Source of the DNA: Sphingopyxis sp. GW247-27LB
GTDB taxonomy: Bacteria > Pseudomonadota > Alphaproteobacteria > Sphingomonadales > Sphingomonadaceae
Length of the DNA: 64,000 nucleotides
Direction of reading: 5' to 3'
Assembly: GCF_002277025.1 (NCBI RefSeq)
Contig: NZ_NIWD01000002.1
Coordinates: forward strand, 124,001-188,000
Shown here: positions 9,055 to 17,909 of the stretch, piece after piece
Position numbering within the stretch: position 1 is the stretch's first letter
Layout: every line of letters starts with the position of its first letter
Notes under the pieces: generated by a model
What the model saw: only the letters and a program-made list of their open reading frames with translations
Databases searched by the model: none
What the model was told of the DNA's origin: nothing
Made by a program: the position numbers and the translations under genes

Positions 9055-10175
9055 CGCTTCCCTTCACGCTCGACTGGCTTCCCGACGACTGGCGGGATGC
9101 GCGGCTGCTCGGGCGGATCGAGACCGCCGACGGGCCGACCCCGGTGCTCGTCGAGGGCGGCATCGTCCACGACATGAGCGCGGTCGCCCCGACGGTTTCG
9201 GCATTGATCGAAGCGCACGCCTTCGACGCGGGGGCCGGGCGCACGCTCGGCCCGCTGGAAGACCTTGCGCCGACGCTGGCGCTGCTCTCACCCATCGACC
9301 TGCAATGCGTGAAGGCCGCGGGGGTCACCTTCGCCCTGTCGGCGGTCGAACGGGTGATCGAGGAACGCGCGCGCGGCGATGCGGCGGCCGCGGGCGCGAT
9401 CCGCGCCGCGCTCGAAGCGCGCGTCGGCGCCAGCATCCGCTCGGTCGTTCCGGGAACCGACGCCGCCGCCGCGCTCAAGGAGGCGCTGATCGGCGAGGGG
9501 CTGTGGTCGCAATATCTGGAGGTCGCGATCGGCCCCGACGCCGAGATCTTCACCAAGTCGCCGGTGCTGTCGACCGTCGGCGCGGGCGGCGACATCGGGG
9601 TGCGGTCCGATTCGACCTGGAACAATCCCGAGCCCGAGGTCGTGCTCGTCGTGGGCCCCGACGGCCGCGCGGTCGGCGCGACGCTGGGCAACGACGTCAA
9701 CCTGCGCGATTTCGAGGGGCGCTCGGCGCTGCTGCTCGGCAAGGCGAAGGACAATAACGCCTCCTGCGCGATCGGTCCTTTCATCCGCTTGTTCGGCGAC
9801 GATTTCGGCATGGACGAGGTGCGCGGCGCGGTCGTCGAGCTGACCATCGACGGGCCCGAGGGCTATCGTCTCGAAGGCCGCAGCGCGATGGACCAGATCA
9901 GCCGCGATCCCGAGGAATTGCTGCGCCAGGCGATGAGCGAACATCATTATCCCGACGGCTTCGTCCTCTTCCTCGGCACGCTGTTCGCGCCGACGCAGGA
10001 TCGCGACGAGCCGGGCCGAGGCTTCACGCACAAGGTCGGCGACGTGGTGCGCATCGCCGAGCCGCGGCTCGGCGCGCTGGTCAATAGCGTGCGGACGAGC
10101 GCCGCAGCCCCCGCCTGGACCCGCGGCATCGGCGCGCTGATGCGCAATCTCGCACGGCGCGGCCTGCTGAACTGA
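9051..10175 (+). CDS. FAH-superfamily enzyme, XylX-like 2-keto-3-deoxy-aldonate dehydratase or diketo-acid hydrolase
   Basis: 374 aa, longer than simple FAH proteins. It has a ~100-residue N-terminal region and then the FAH fold with PEPEVVL (metal-binding Glu) and GNDVNLRDFEGR. From memory it resembles Caulobacter XylX (2-keto-3-deoxy-D-xylonate dehydratase) across the KAAGVTFA and KDNNASCAIGPF segments. XylX-type enzymes dehydrate 2-keto-3-deoxypentonates to 2-oxoglutarate semialdehyde; other FAH members cleave 2,4-diketo-3-deoxy-fuconate or -rhamnonate. The operon with an SDR downstream is compatible with either. It is the last gene of the run that starts at 1919 before a strong hairpin. 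Confidence 0.75.
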   Translation: MTLPFTLDWLPDDWRDARLLGRIETADGPTPVLVEGGIVHDMSAVAPTVSALIEAHAFDAGAGRTLGPLEDLAPTLALLSPIDLQCVKAAGVTFALSAVERVIEERARGDAAAAGAIRAALEARVGASIRSVVPGTDAAAALKEALIGEGLWSQYLEVAIGPDAEIFTKSPVLSTVGAGGDIGVRSDSTWNNPEPEVVLVVGPDGRAVGATLGNDVNLRDFEGRSALLLGKAKDNNASCAIGPFIRLFGDDFGMDEVRGAVVELTIDGPEGYRLEGRSAMDQISRDPEELLRQAMSEHHYPDGFVLFLGTLFAPTQDRDEPGRGFTHKVGDVVRIAEPRLGALVNSVRTSAAAPAWTRGIGALMRNLARRGLLN

Positions 10176-10192
10176 TGGTGGTGACGTGATGG

Positions 10193-10243
10193 TTCCTCCT
10201 CCTCGTCACCCCGGATCAAGTCCGGGGTGACGAGGAGGAGGAA
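10193..10243. repeat. Perfect 23-bp stem-loop after the FAH gene
   Basis: A 23-bp perfect inverted repeat (TTCCTCCTCCTCGTCACCC... and complement) surrounds a TCAAG loop. The inner CACCCCGGATCAAGTCCGGGGTG is the same intergenic hairpin seen at 19861 and, as a variant, at 46159. No T-run follows, so it may be a dispersed palindrome that also ends transcription. Confidence 0.8.
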
Positions 10244-10263
10244 AGTCAAACCACGTCATCATT

Positions 10264-10280
10264 ACTGATATATCTGTTGA
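10264..10280. promoter_or_regulatory. Candidate GntR operator upstream of the DUF4432 gene (site B)
   Basis: ACTGATATATCTGT at 10264-10277 is close to the TCTGATATTTCAGA form at 24546. It lies in an AT-rich 60-bp stretch directly before the gene at 10335, which is otherwise flanked by GC-rich DNA. Confidence 0.45.
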
Positions 10281-10334
10281 TTGAATTGATCTCTCTGTAT
10301 ATGCTCATCGTATAACAGCAGAGAGGGTTTTCTG

Positions 10335-11525
10335 ATGGTCGAGCTTTTCGGCCGCCGCATGAGCCGCCGCGACGTCGCCGCGCATTGCGGCGCGCTGTCG
10401 CAATTCGCGGGCGTGCGCCTGATGACGCTCGGCGACGGGGTCGAGCGCGGCATCCGCATGCTCGAATTCCGCACCGGGACCGGGCTGCGCTTCACCGTCC
10501 TCGTCGACCGCGCGCTCGACATCGCCGACTGCGAGCACAAGGGCCGGGCGGTCGGCTGGAACTCGCCCGCGGGCTTCCGCCATCCCGGCCTGCACGACTA
10601 TGAAGGGGAGGGCGGGCTGTCCTGGCTGCGCTCCTTCTCGGGCCTGATCGTCACCTGCGGGCTCGACCATATCCTGTTCATGGATGACGACGACGCGACC
10701 CATTATGTCTATGGCCCGCGCGAGACGGTCTCCTCCTCGCTCCACGGCCGGATCGGGACGATCCCGGCGCGGCTGACCGGTTACGGCGAGCGCTGGGACG
10801 GCGACGAATGCACGCTGTGGTGCGAGGGCGTTGTCCAGCAGTCGACCGTGTTCGGCGAGGACCTCCACCTGATCCGCCGCATCGAGGCAAGGGTCGGCAG
10901 CGACGAGATCCGGCTCCACGACCGGGTCGTCAATCACGGCTTCTACCGCACCCCGCACATGTATTGCTATCATATCAACGTCGGCCATCCGGTACTCGCC
11001 GAGGGCTCGCGCTATCTTGCGCCGATTGGCGAGACGGTCTGGGCCGCGCATGCCGGCGACGATTATCGGGGACAGGGCGCCGGCTATCGCACCCTTCCCG
11101 CGCCGCAGATGAATTTCCACGAGCAGGTGTGGCAGCACGAGATGGTCGCCGACGCCGCCGGCGAGGTGCCGGTCGCCTTGGTCAACGACGCGGCCGGCCT
11201 CGGCTTCGAGGTGGTGACGCGCAAGGAGCAGTTCCCCTGCCAGTATCAATGGCAGAATCTGCAGTCGGGCCAATATGCGATGGGCATCGAGCCTTCGACC
11301 AACCATGTTCTCGGCAAGCCCTTCGCGCGCGAGCGCGGCGAACTGATCTGGCTCGAACATGGCGACGAACGCCGCTACGACACGGTGCTGCGCGTCCTCG
11401 ACGGCGGCGAGGCGATCGCCGCCTGCGAGCGGCGTATCCGTGCCATCTCGCCGCAGCCCGACACCGATTATCCCGAACCGACGGGCGATTACCGGCCGAT
11501 CGCCGGGCGGGAGGCGCGGGCATGA
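10335..11525 (+). CDS. DUF4432 family protein (aldose 1-epimerase-like fold)
   Basis: 396 aa, no signal peptide. The fold family is inferred from the pattern of galactose-mutarotase-like proteins: RMLEFRTGTGLRFTVL, VDRALDIADCEHKG, a central YCYHINVGHPVL segment and a C-terminal YAMGIEPSTNHV. DUF4432 proteins are sugar-binding and sit in sugar-acid clusters, with no fixed reaction in most species. It could open or epimerise a pyranose or lactone intermediate. It is the first gene of the second sugar operon and its stop overlaps the SDR start (ATGA). Confidence 0.75.
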   Translation: MVELFGRRMSRRDVAAHCGALSQFAGVRLMTLGDGVERGIRMLEFRTGTGLRFTVLVDRALDIADCEHKGRAVGWNSPAGFRHPGLHDYEGEGGLSWLRSFSGLIVTCGLDHILFMDDDDATHYVYGPRETVSSSLHGRIGTIPARLTGYGERWDGDECTLWCEGVVQQSTVFGEDLHLIRRIEARVGSDEIRLHDRVVNHGFYRTPHMYCYHINVGHPVLAEGSRYLAPIGETVWAAHAGDDYRGQGAGYRTLPAPQMNFHEQVWQHEMVADAAGEVPVALVNDAAGLGFEVVTRKEQFPCQYQWQNLQSGQYAMGIEPSTNHVLGKPFARERGELIWLEHGDERRYDTVLRVLDGGEAIAACERRIRAISPQPDTDYPEPTGDYRPIAGREARA

Positions 11526-12268
11526 GCGTCGCGGGCAAGACCATCCTCTATACCGGCGCCGCGGGTGGATTAGGACTGCGCTCGACGCAGGCGCTGCTGG
11601 CGAAAGGCGCGCGCGTCGTCGCGGTCGACCACGACCCCGCGAAGATCGCGGCGCTGACCGAAGCGGCGGGGGGCGACGAACGGCTGCACCTGGTCGCGGC
11701 CGACATGTCCGATCTCGACGCCTTCCGGGCCGCGCTGACCGAAGCAAGCGCCGCGACCGGCGGCTTCGACGTCGTGATCAACAATGCCGCCATCTATCCG
11801 TCCAAGCCCTTCGACGAATTCACCGTCGAGGAGCATCAGGCGGTGCAGCGCGTCAATGTCGACGCGGGGATCGTCGCGGTGCAGGTCGCGCTGCCGACGA
11901 TGCGTGCGCGCGGCTGGGGCCGCATCGTCAATATCGCCAGCGTGACCTTCTACGGCGGCTGGGCGCTGCTGTCGCCCTATGTCGCGTCGAAGGGCGCGCT
12001 GGTCGGGCTGACGCGGGCATGGGCGCGCGAGTTCGGCCCCGACGGCATCACCGTCAACGCGATCGCGCCCGGCGCCTTCCCGACCGATGCCGAAAAGATC
12101 CACCCCGACCCCGAAGGCTATACGCGCTTCGTGCTCGACCATCAGGCGGTCAAGCGCCGCGGCACCCCCGACGACATCGCCGAAGCGCTCGCCTTCCTCG
12201 CCTCCGACGCGGCGGGATTCATCACTGGCCAGACGCTGAATGTCGATGGCGGCTGGGTCATGCATTAG
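11522..12268 (+). CDS. SDR-family dehydrogenase (sugar or 2-keto-3-deoxy-sugar-acid dehydrogenase)
   Basis: 248 aa classical SDR: TGAAGGLG cofactor motif at residues ~11-18, NNAAIYP, catalytic Ser in NIASVTF, YVASK (Tyr/Lys), and a C-terminal GQTLNVDGGW. In non-phosphorylative L-fucose and L-rhamnose pathways an SDR oxidises the 2-keto-3-deoxy acid at C4 before a FAH hydrolase cleaves it; it could alternatively be a sugar 1-dehydrogenase. It is coupled to DUF4432 by a 4-bp overlap. I cannot choose the substrate from sequence alone. Confidence 0.8.
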   Translation: MSVAGKTILYTGAAGGLGLRSTQALLAKGARVVAVDHDPAKIAALTEAAGGDERLHLVAADMSDLDAFRAALTEASAATGGFDVVINNAAIYPSKPFDEFTVEEHQAVQRVNVDAGIVAVQVALPTMRARGWGRIVNIASVTFYGGWALLSPYVASKGALVGLTRAWAREFGPDGITVNAIAPGAFPTDAEKIHPDPEGYTRFVLDHQAVKRRGTPDDIAEALAFLASDAAGFITGQTLNVDGGWVMH

Positions 12269-12300
12269 GACCGGCCGCCCTTTGGCCCCCGGCGGCCTGC

Positions 12301-12377
12301 AAATGGCGACTTTTAGCGCTTCCGGTGCTCACGTGCAGAAGCACGCTGCGCTCCGGGTCGCAAAAAGCCACCATTTT
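12301..12377. repeat. Imperfect inverted repeat in the SDR to CoA-transferase gap
   Basis: A ~77-bp element whose ends (AAATGGCGACTTTT and AAAAAGCCACCATTTT) are complementary and whose centre is CGTGC-agaa-GCACG. The stem is interrupted by small mismatches. It fills most of the 164-bp gap and looks like a palindromic dispersed element rather than a terminator, since no T-run follows. Confidence 0.7.
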
Positions 12378-12432
12378 CGACTCACCGGGAGCCAAATTGC
12401 GACCGGCCCTGAAACGAGGAAAGCAACGGATC

Positions 12433-13620
12433 ATGGGTATTTTGAGCGGCTATCGGGTTCTCGATTGCTCGATCGCGATGGCGGGGCCGTTCGCGGCGCA
12501 GCGGCTGGGCGATCTCGGCGCCGATGTGGTCAAGGTCGAGCCGGTCACCGGCGAATGGCAACGCTATGCCTCGGCGGGCGGCGCCCGCGGGAACCGGATC
12601 AACGTCTCCTTCCTCTCGCTCAACCGCAACAAACGCTCGCTCGCGGTCGACCTCAAGGCGCCGGAGGGCAAGGCGATCCTGCTCGACCTCGTCAAGAGCG
12701 CCGACGTCTTCATCCAGAACTACCGCCCCGGCGTCGCGAAGCGGCTCGGGGTCGATTATGAGACGCTGTCGGCGATCAACCCGCGCCTGATCTACGTCTC
12801 CATGTCGGGCTATGGCGAGAGCGGGCCCTATGTCGACCGGCCGGGGCAGGATTTGCTGCTTCAGGCACTGTCGGGCGCGATGCTCTCGGCCGGCCGCGAA
12901 AGCGATCCGCCGCAGCCCGCGGGGCAGTTTCTCGCCGACGCGATCACCGCCTACACCGCGTTCGAGGGCGCGCTCGCCGCGCTCCTCCACCGCGAGCGCA
13001 CCGGCGAGGGGCAGCTTGTCGAGGTCAATATGCTCGATGCGATGACCGCGGTGCAGATGCAGGAAATCTCGGTCCATACGGTCGGCGGCAAGGCGCAGAC
13101 GCGCTCGGCCGAGCCGCACGCGCACAGCTATATCCGCGCGCCTTATGGGGTGTTCGAGACCGCCGACCATTATATCGTCGTCGCCTTCGCCAGCCTCGAC
13201 GCCTTCGGCAGGCTGATCGGCGAACCGAGCTTCGCCGGGATGGACGACGAGACCGACAGCTGGGCCCATCGCGACGAAATCTTCGCGAGGACGCGCGAAC
13301 GGCTGAAGGCGAAGACCACCGCCGAATGGCTCGACATATTGCTGCCCGCCGGCGTCTGGGCCGGGCCGGTCCACGGCTATGCCGAGCTGGTCGACGACCC
13401 GCAGGTCCGGCACAACGGCAGCTTCATCGAATATGACCATCCGAGCGAGGGCAGGGTGAAGACGCCGGGGTTCCCGATCCGTTTTTCGAAATCCCCCTCG
13501 ACGCTCGACCGCGGCGCGCCGCAGGTCGGCGAGCACAGCCGCGAGATACTGGCCGAGGCCGGAGTCGCCGCCGGCGAGATCGACCGGCTGCTCGCGGGCG
13601 GCGTCGTGAAGCAGGACTGA
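12433..13620 (+). CDS. CaiB/BaiF family (class III) CoA-transferase
   Basis: 395 aa. The N-terminal Rossmann-like segment includes YRVLDCSIAMAGPFAAQ and LGADVVKVEP, followed by FLSLNRNKRSLAVDLK. The catalytic Asp is in RPGQDLLLQALSG and the C-terminal part closes the interlocked fold. These enzymes move CoA between acyl-CoA and a free acid. An enoyl-CoA hydratase follows 10 bp downstream, so the pair probably activates and hydrates an unsaturated or hydroxy acid. Its presence inside a glycan locus is unusual. Start ATG 12433; the preceding AGGAAAG serves as ribosome binding site. Confidence 0.88.
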   Translation: MGILSGYRVLDCSIAMAGPFAAQRLGDLGADVVKVEPVTGEWQRYASAGGARGNRINVSFLSLNRNKRSLAVDLKAPEGKAILLDLVKSADVFIQNYRPGVAKRLGVDYETLSAINPRLIYVSMSGYGESGPYVDRPGQDLLLQALSGAMLSAGRESDPPQPAGQFLADAITAYTAFEGALAALLHRERTGEGQLVEVNMLDAMTAVQMQEISVHTVGGKAQTRSAEPHAHSYIRAPYGVFETADHYIVVAFASLDAFGRLIGEPSFAGMDDETDSWAHRDEIFARTRERLKAKTTAEWLDILLPAGVWAGPVHGYAELVDDPQVRHNGSFIEYDHPSEGRVKTPGFPIRFSKSPSTLDRGAPQVGEHSREILAEAGVAAGEIDRLLAGGVVKQD

Positions 13621-13630
13621 GGCGCGAGCC

Positions 13631-14401
13631 ATGACCGACAACGTTCTTTTCACCGTCGACGGCGCCGTCGCGACGATCACGCTCAACCGCCCCGACAAGC
13701 TCAACGCCGCGACCCCCGAAATGGCGAAGGCGATCGTCGCGGCGGTGACGGCGTGCAACGACAGCGATACCATCCGCTGCGTCATCGTCACCGGCGCGGG
13801 GCCGAAGGCTTTTTGCGCCGGGTCCGACATTGCTGAACTCGACAGCTATGCGACACCCTGGGATTTTCGCAACCGCTCCGATTATTGCGACGCGATCCAC
13901 CGGCTGTTGAAGCCGACGATCGCGGCGGTGAACGGCTATGCGCTCGGCGGCGGGCTGGAAACCGCGCTGTCGTGCGACATCCGCCTCGCGTCGAGCAATG
14001 CGCGTTTCGCGGCGCCCGAGATCAAGCTGGGCTGGATCGGCGGCGGCGGCATGGCGGCGATGCTCGCCCACTCGATCGGCCTGTCGAACGCCGCGCTGAT
14101 GATCATGTCGGGCGACCTGATCGACGCGCAGCGCGCCCTGCAATGGGGGCTGGTCAGCGAGGTGGTCGAGCCCGAGGCGCTGATGGACCGCGCGCGCGAG
14201 CTGGCCGTGACCATCGCCTCGCGCGCGCCGATCGCCGCCGAGACCGCGAAGCTCAACCTGCGCGCGGCGGTGTCGATGCCGCTCGACAAGGCCATGGAAT
14301 ATGAGCGCGACCTGCAGGCGATCTGCTTCGCGACCGACGATGCGAAGGAAGGGCGCGCCGCCTTCGCCGAAAAGCGCCCGCCGCGATTCCGCCGGCGCTG
14401 A
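13631..14401 (+). CDS. Enoyl-CoA hydratase/isomerase
   Basis: 256 aa crotonase. The oxyanion-hole segment is AFCAGSDIAEL. Both catalytic glutamates are in place: GGGLETAL (first) and FAAPEIKLGWIGGGG (second), so hydratase activity is likely. It sits directly behind the CoA-transferase and before the second beta-helix gene, within one run of same-strand genes. The substrate is unknown; a C4-C6 hydroxy-acyl or enoyl-CoA derived from a sugar acid would fit. Confidence 0.88.
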   Translation: MTDNVLFTVDGAVATITLNRPDKLNAATPEMAKAIVAAVTACNDSDTIRCVIVTGAGPKAFCAGSDIAELDSYATPWDFRNRSDYCDAIHRLLKPTIAAVNGYALGGGLETALSCDIRLASSNARFAAPEIKLGWIGGGGMAAMLAHSIGLSNAALMIMSGDLIDAQRALQWGLVSEVVEPEALMDRARELAVTIASRAPIAAETAKLNLRAAVSMPLDKAMEYERDLQAICFATDDAKEGRAAFAEKRPPRFRRR

Positions 14402-14418
14402 ACCCGAGGGAGGGGTGA

Positions 14419-16545
14419 ATGACGATGTGGCGAGCGATGACCGCGATCGCGGTGGCGGCCTTGCCGGCCGCCGCGCCGGCGCAGACGGTGTGGGACAAGC
14501 CGAACACCACCTTCCACGTCTCCCCCGACGGCGACGATAAGGCGGCGGGCAGCGCCGCGGCGCCGTTCCGGTCGCTGGAGCGCGCGCAGGCCGCCGTCCG
14601 CGCGGCCAACGCCCATCAGGACGTGACCGTCATCGTTCATGGCGGCGTGTGGACGCGGATCGAGCCGCTGATCTTCACCGCGAAGGATGGCGGGCAGAAC
14701 GGCTTTGGGGTTCGCTGGCGCGGCGCGGACGACGCGCGGCCGCTGATCACCAGCGGCATCGCCGTCACGGGCTGGACGGTTCAGGACAAGACGCGCGGCA
14801 TCTACGCGGCCGATGTGCCAAAGGGAACGTCCGCCCGCCAGCTCTGGGTCGACGGCAAGCTGGCGCGGCGCGCCCGCACCCGGATCGACCGCGGCGATGC
14901 CCGGTTCGACGCGCGCGGCATCAGCTTCACGGGCGCGGGCGCCGATATCGTGGCGCAGGCGGCGGGCGAGCGGCACGTCGACGTCGAGGCGACCGGTTTC
15001 TTCACCCACCGCTTCTCCCCCGTCGAGCGCATCGTGGGGGCGCGGCTCGACATGCGCCAGCCGGCGTGGAACAACAATATCTGGGGCTATGACACCATCC
15101 CCGACCCCTTTCACCCGGAAGGAGCGCGCCTCTATGTCTCCAATGCGCTGGCCTTCCTCGATGAAGAAGGGGAATGGTATCTCGATCCGGAGGCGGGCAA
15201 ACTCTATTACAAGCCCGCCGCGGGCATGGACATGGCGAAGGCCGACGTCCGGCTTCCCCGCCTGCCGGTGCTGGTCAGCGTGTCGGGGACGGCGCAGCAT
15301 CCGATCCGCGACCTGACCCTGTCGGGGTTCCGCTTTTCCCATACGAGCTGGACCGGCCCATCGCTCGACGGCTACGCCAACCAGCAGAGCGGCACCTTCA
15401 TCACCGGCCAGTCGAAGGCTTTCCCCGCCGACCCGCTCAGGACCTGCCGGCAGGGCTGCCCCGAGTTCGAGAATGAGCGCAACGTCTGGCGCCAGATGCC
15501 GGCGGCGGTGCAGGTCTCCGCGGCGCAGCATGTCACGATCAGCGGGAATGTCTTCGCGCATCTCGGCCAATATGCGCTGGGCGTCGGCATGGACGCCAAC
15601 GCCAATGTCTCGGGCGTCGGCCTCGCCACGGTCGACGTCACCGTGCGCGACAATCTGTTCGCCGACCTGTCGGGCGGCGCGATCGTCGCCGGCGGGGTGC
15701 GGCCCGACGCCCACCATCCCTCCGACCCTGCACTGACGAACCGCCAGCTGATGATCCGCGGCAATCTGATCCAGGGGGTCGGGCGCGATTACACGGACAA
15801 TGCCGCGGTGCTCGCGACCTATTGGGACGGGTCGGTCATCATCCACAACGATATCTCCGACGCCCCCTATGACGGCATCGATATCGGCTTCGGCTGGGGC
15901 TATGTCGACCAGGGCGGCAACCCCAATTATCGCGCCCGCCAGCGCGGCTATGATTCGGGCGTCAATCGGGTCTGGGACACACCGACGATCCGCCGCGACG
16001 CGATCGTCGCCTTCAATCGCCTCTACAAGGTCAAGCAGGTCGCCGACGACGGCGGGGCGATCTATAATCTGTCGGCGTGCCAAGATTGCGTCATCGCCGA
16101 GAACCATATCTTCGACATCGGCCCGCGCGTCGCGCTCTATCTCGACGAAGGCTCACGCGGCTTCACCGTCCGCGACAATGTCGTCGAGGGCGGCGTCCGC
16201 CAGTGGCTGAACGTCAACACGGCGAGCGCCTTCCAGCCGGGGCGCACCAATTCGATGAACAATGTCGCGCGCGGCAACTGGCACGAGGCGGTCAATGTCG
16301 GCGGCATCTGGAACGATTATATGAACAACCGGATCGAGGACGATCATGTCGTCCTGTTCGATAGCTGGCCCGGCGGCGCGCTGCACGTCATGGGCCATGC
16401 CGGGCTCGAGGCCGAAAGCAAGGTGCCGTCCTACCTCGATTACAAGCCTCGCCCCAAGCTGGGCCTGCCGGCACCCTTGCCGAACGGCCGCGGTACCTAT
16501 GGCCGCAACAATCCGAAGACGGCGCCGAAGCCTGCCGGCGAGTGA
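14419..16545 (+). CDS. Secreted right-handed parallel beta-helix protein, paralogue of the 1919 gene
   Basis: 708 aa with a signal peptide (first ~22 residues, ending APAQ). It aligns along its whole length with the product of 1919-4003: FHVSPDGDD, GIAVTGW, WNNNIWGYDT, GEWYLDPEAGKLYY, RFSHTSW, AAVQVSA, GGAIVAGGVR, DGGAIYNLSA and YLDEGS. A GH141-like glycosidase or a lyase is possible; the conserved GGAIYNLSA, YGWG/FGWG and D-rich coils are candidate active-site regions. The purine-rich GGAGGGG lies just before ATG 14419. It converges with the MFS gene on the minus strand. Confidence 0.7.
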   Translation: MTMWRAMTAIAVAALPAAAPAQTVWDKPNTTFHVSPDGDDKAAGSAAAPFRSLERAQAAVRAANAHQDVTVIVHGGVWTRIEPLIFTAKDGGQNGFGVRWRGADDARPLITSGIAVTGWTVQDKTRGIYAADVPKGTSARQLWVDGKLARRARTRIDRGDARFDARGISFTGAGADIVAQAAGERHVDVEATGFFTHRFSPVERIVGARLDMRQPAWNNNIWGYDTIPDPFHPEGARLYVSNALAFLDEEGEWYLDPEAGKLYYKPAAGMDMAKADVRLPRLPVLVSVSGTAQHPIRDLTLSGFRFSHTSWTGPSLDGYANQQSGTFITGQSKAFPADPLRTCRQGCPEFENERNVWRQMPAAVQVSAAQHVTISGNVFAHLGQYALGVGMDANANVSGVGLATVDVTVRDNLFADLSGGAIVAGGVRPDAHHPSDPALTNRQLMIRGNLIQGVGRDYTDNAAVLATYWDGSVIIHNDISDAPYDGIDIGFGWGYVDQGGNPNYRARQRGYDSGVNRVWDTPTIRRDAIVAFNRLYKVKQVADDGGAIYNLSACQDCVIAENHIFDIGPRVALYLDEGSRGFTVRDNVVEGGVRQWLNVNTASAFQPGRTNSMNNVARGNWHEAVNVGGIWNDYMNNRIEDDHVVLFDSWPGGALHVMGHAGLEAESKVPSYLDYKPRPKLGLPAPLPNGRGTYGRNNPKTAPKPAGE

Positions 16546-16561
16546 AAGCCGGCGGCGACGG

Positions 16562-17863
16562 CTATTTCACGCTCTTGATCGGCAGGACGAAGAAGGATCC
16601 GGCATAGACGAAGACGATCGCGGCGATGAACAGGGCCGTATAGTCGCCGCCCGACAGGCTGAGCAGCCAGGCTGCGAACACCGGGCTCAATATCTGCGGG
16701 ATGTTCACCGCGGTGGTCAGGATGCCGAGGTCCTTGCCGGTCGCCTCGCCATCGGCCTTGGGCAGCACCTGCGTCATCAGCGCCATGTCGACCGACATGA
16801 AGGCGCCGTAGCCGATCCCGATCAGCGCCGCATAGATCAGCATCCCCTGCAGCGAAGGCAGGAACAGCGGCACGGTGAGCGCGGCGCCCATGACGATGCT
16901 GGAGGCGAAGACGATCGGCTTGCGCCGCCCGATGCGGTCGGAGAGCAGGCCCGAGGTGAAGGCGGCGAACACCAGCGCGAAGAAGGTGATGGTCGACAGC
17001 GTCGCGATCGTCTTGTTCGCGTCGGCGAGCGACAGGCCGATATAATCCTGCAGGATATAGAGCATGTAGGTGATCACGCCCTGATAACCCATGTAGATGG
17101 TGAAGCGCCCGAAAAAGGCCCAGGCGAAATCGGGATGCTCGCGCGGACTGACCCAGAAGCTCTTGAGGAACTCGGACGCGCGGAAAGGGGGCGGCAGCGC
17201 CGCGGTGACCTTGGGCTCGCGGTTGATGGCCACGAAAGCGAGGCAGACGACGATGATCGCCCCCGCGAACAGCCAATAGGCGAAGGTGATCGTCCCGGCG
17301 AGCAATCCGGCGACGATCGTGCCCACCGTCAGGCCCGAGGTCATGCCCGCGCCGACGAAGCCCGACGCGGTGCCGCGCTCGTTCGGCGCGAAGCGGTCGG
17401 CGACCACCGTGGTCAGCGCCGCCTGCATCGCATTGAGCGCGATCACGGCGCCGACCCAGAACAGGGCGATCGCCCACAGGCTCGTCATCTGCGGCACCGC
17501 GAACAGGCAGAGGCCGCCGACCACCGATCCGGTCACGATCCACGGCGTCCGCCGTCCCCAGCGGGTGCGGGTGCGGTCCGAAAGGGCCCCGGCGATCGGC
17601 GTCGTCAGCGTGCTGAAGATTGAGGTGATCGCGAACACCACCGCCAGCCCGCTCGCCTTGTTCGCGGGATCGAGCGCCTGGATCTGATTGGGAAGCAGCA
17701 CCGCCAGCACCGCCGCGTAGAGCGCAAGCAGGACGAAGAAGACCGCGGTCATCGAAACGAGCAGCACCCATTTCCCGCGCCCGGCGACATGGCCGGTCGA
17801 GCCTTGCAGAAAAGCGGCCTCTTCGGGCGCGCCGCCGGCATAGGCGGCATTCAGGTCCGACAT
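16562..17863 (-). CDS. MFS sugar transporter (SLC45/GPH-like)
   Basis: 433 aa from ATG 17863, which has GGGAGAG 4 nt upstream; the open frame extends 14 codons further but lacks a ribosome site there. It has about 12 membrane helices. The loop motif DRTRTRWGRRTPW after helix 2 is typical of sugar:cation symporters, and a repeat DRIGRRKP lies after helix 8. It probably takes the released mono- or disaccharide across the inner membrane. It follows the enolase-superfamily gene by 46 bp on the same strand. Confidence 0.85.
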   Translation of the reverse strand: MSDLNAAYAGGAPEEAAFLQGSTGHVAGRGKWVLLVSMTAVFFVLLALYAAVLAVLLPNQIQALDPANKASGLAVVFAITSIFSTLTTPIAGALSDRTRTRWGRRTPWIVTGSVVGGLCLFAVPQMTSLWAIALFWVGAVIALNAMQAALTTVVADRFAPNERGTASGFVGAGMTSGLTVGTIVAGLLAGTITFAYWLFAGAIIVVCLAFVAINREPKVTAALPPPFRASEFLKSFWVSPREHPDFAWAFFGRFTIYMGYQGVITYMLYILQDYIGLSLADANKTIATLSTITFFALVFAAFTSGLLSDRIGRRKPIVFASSIVMGAALTVPLFLPSLQGMLIYAALIGIGYGAFMSVDMALMTQVLPKADGEATGKDLGILTTAVNIPQILSPVFAAWLLSLSGGDYTALFIAAIVFVYAGSFFVLPIKSVK

Positions 17864-17909
17864 CGCTCTCTCCCGTCCCCGCGGCGCCGTTCCGCCGCGG
17901 GTCACGCCG

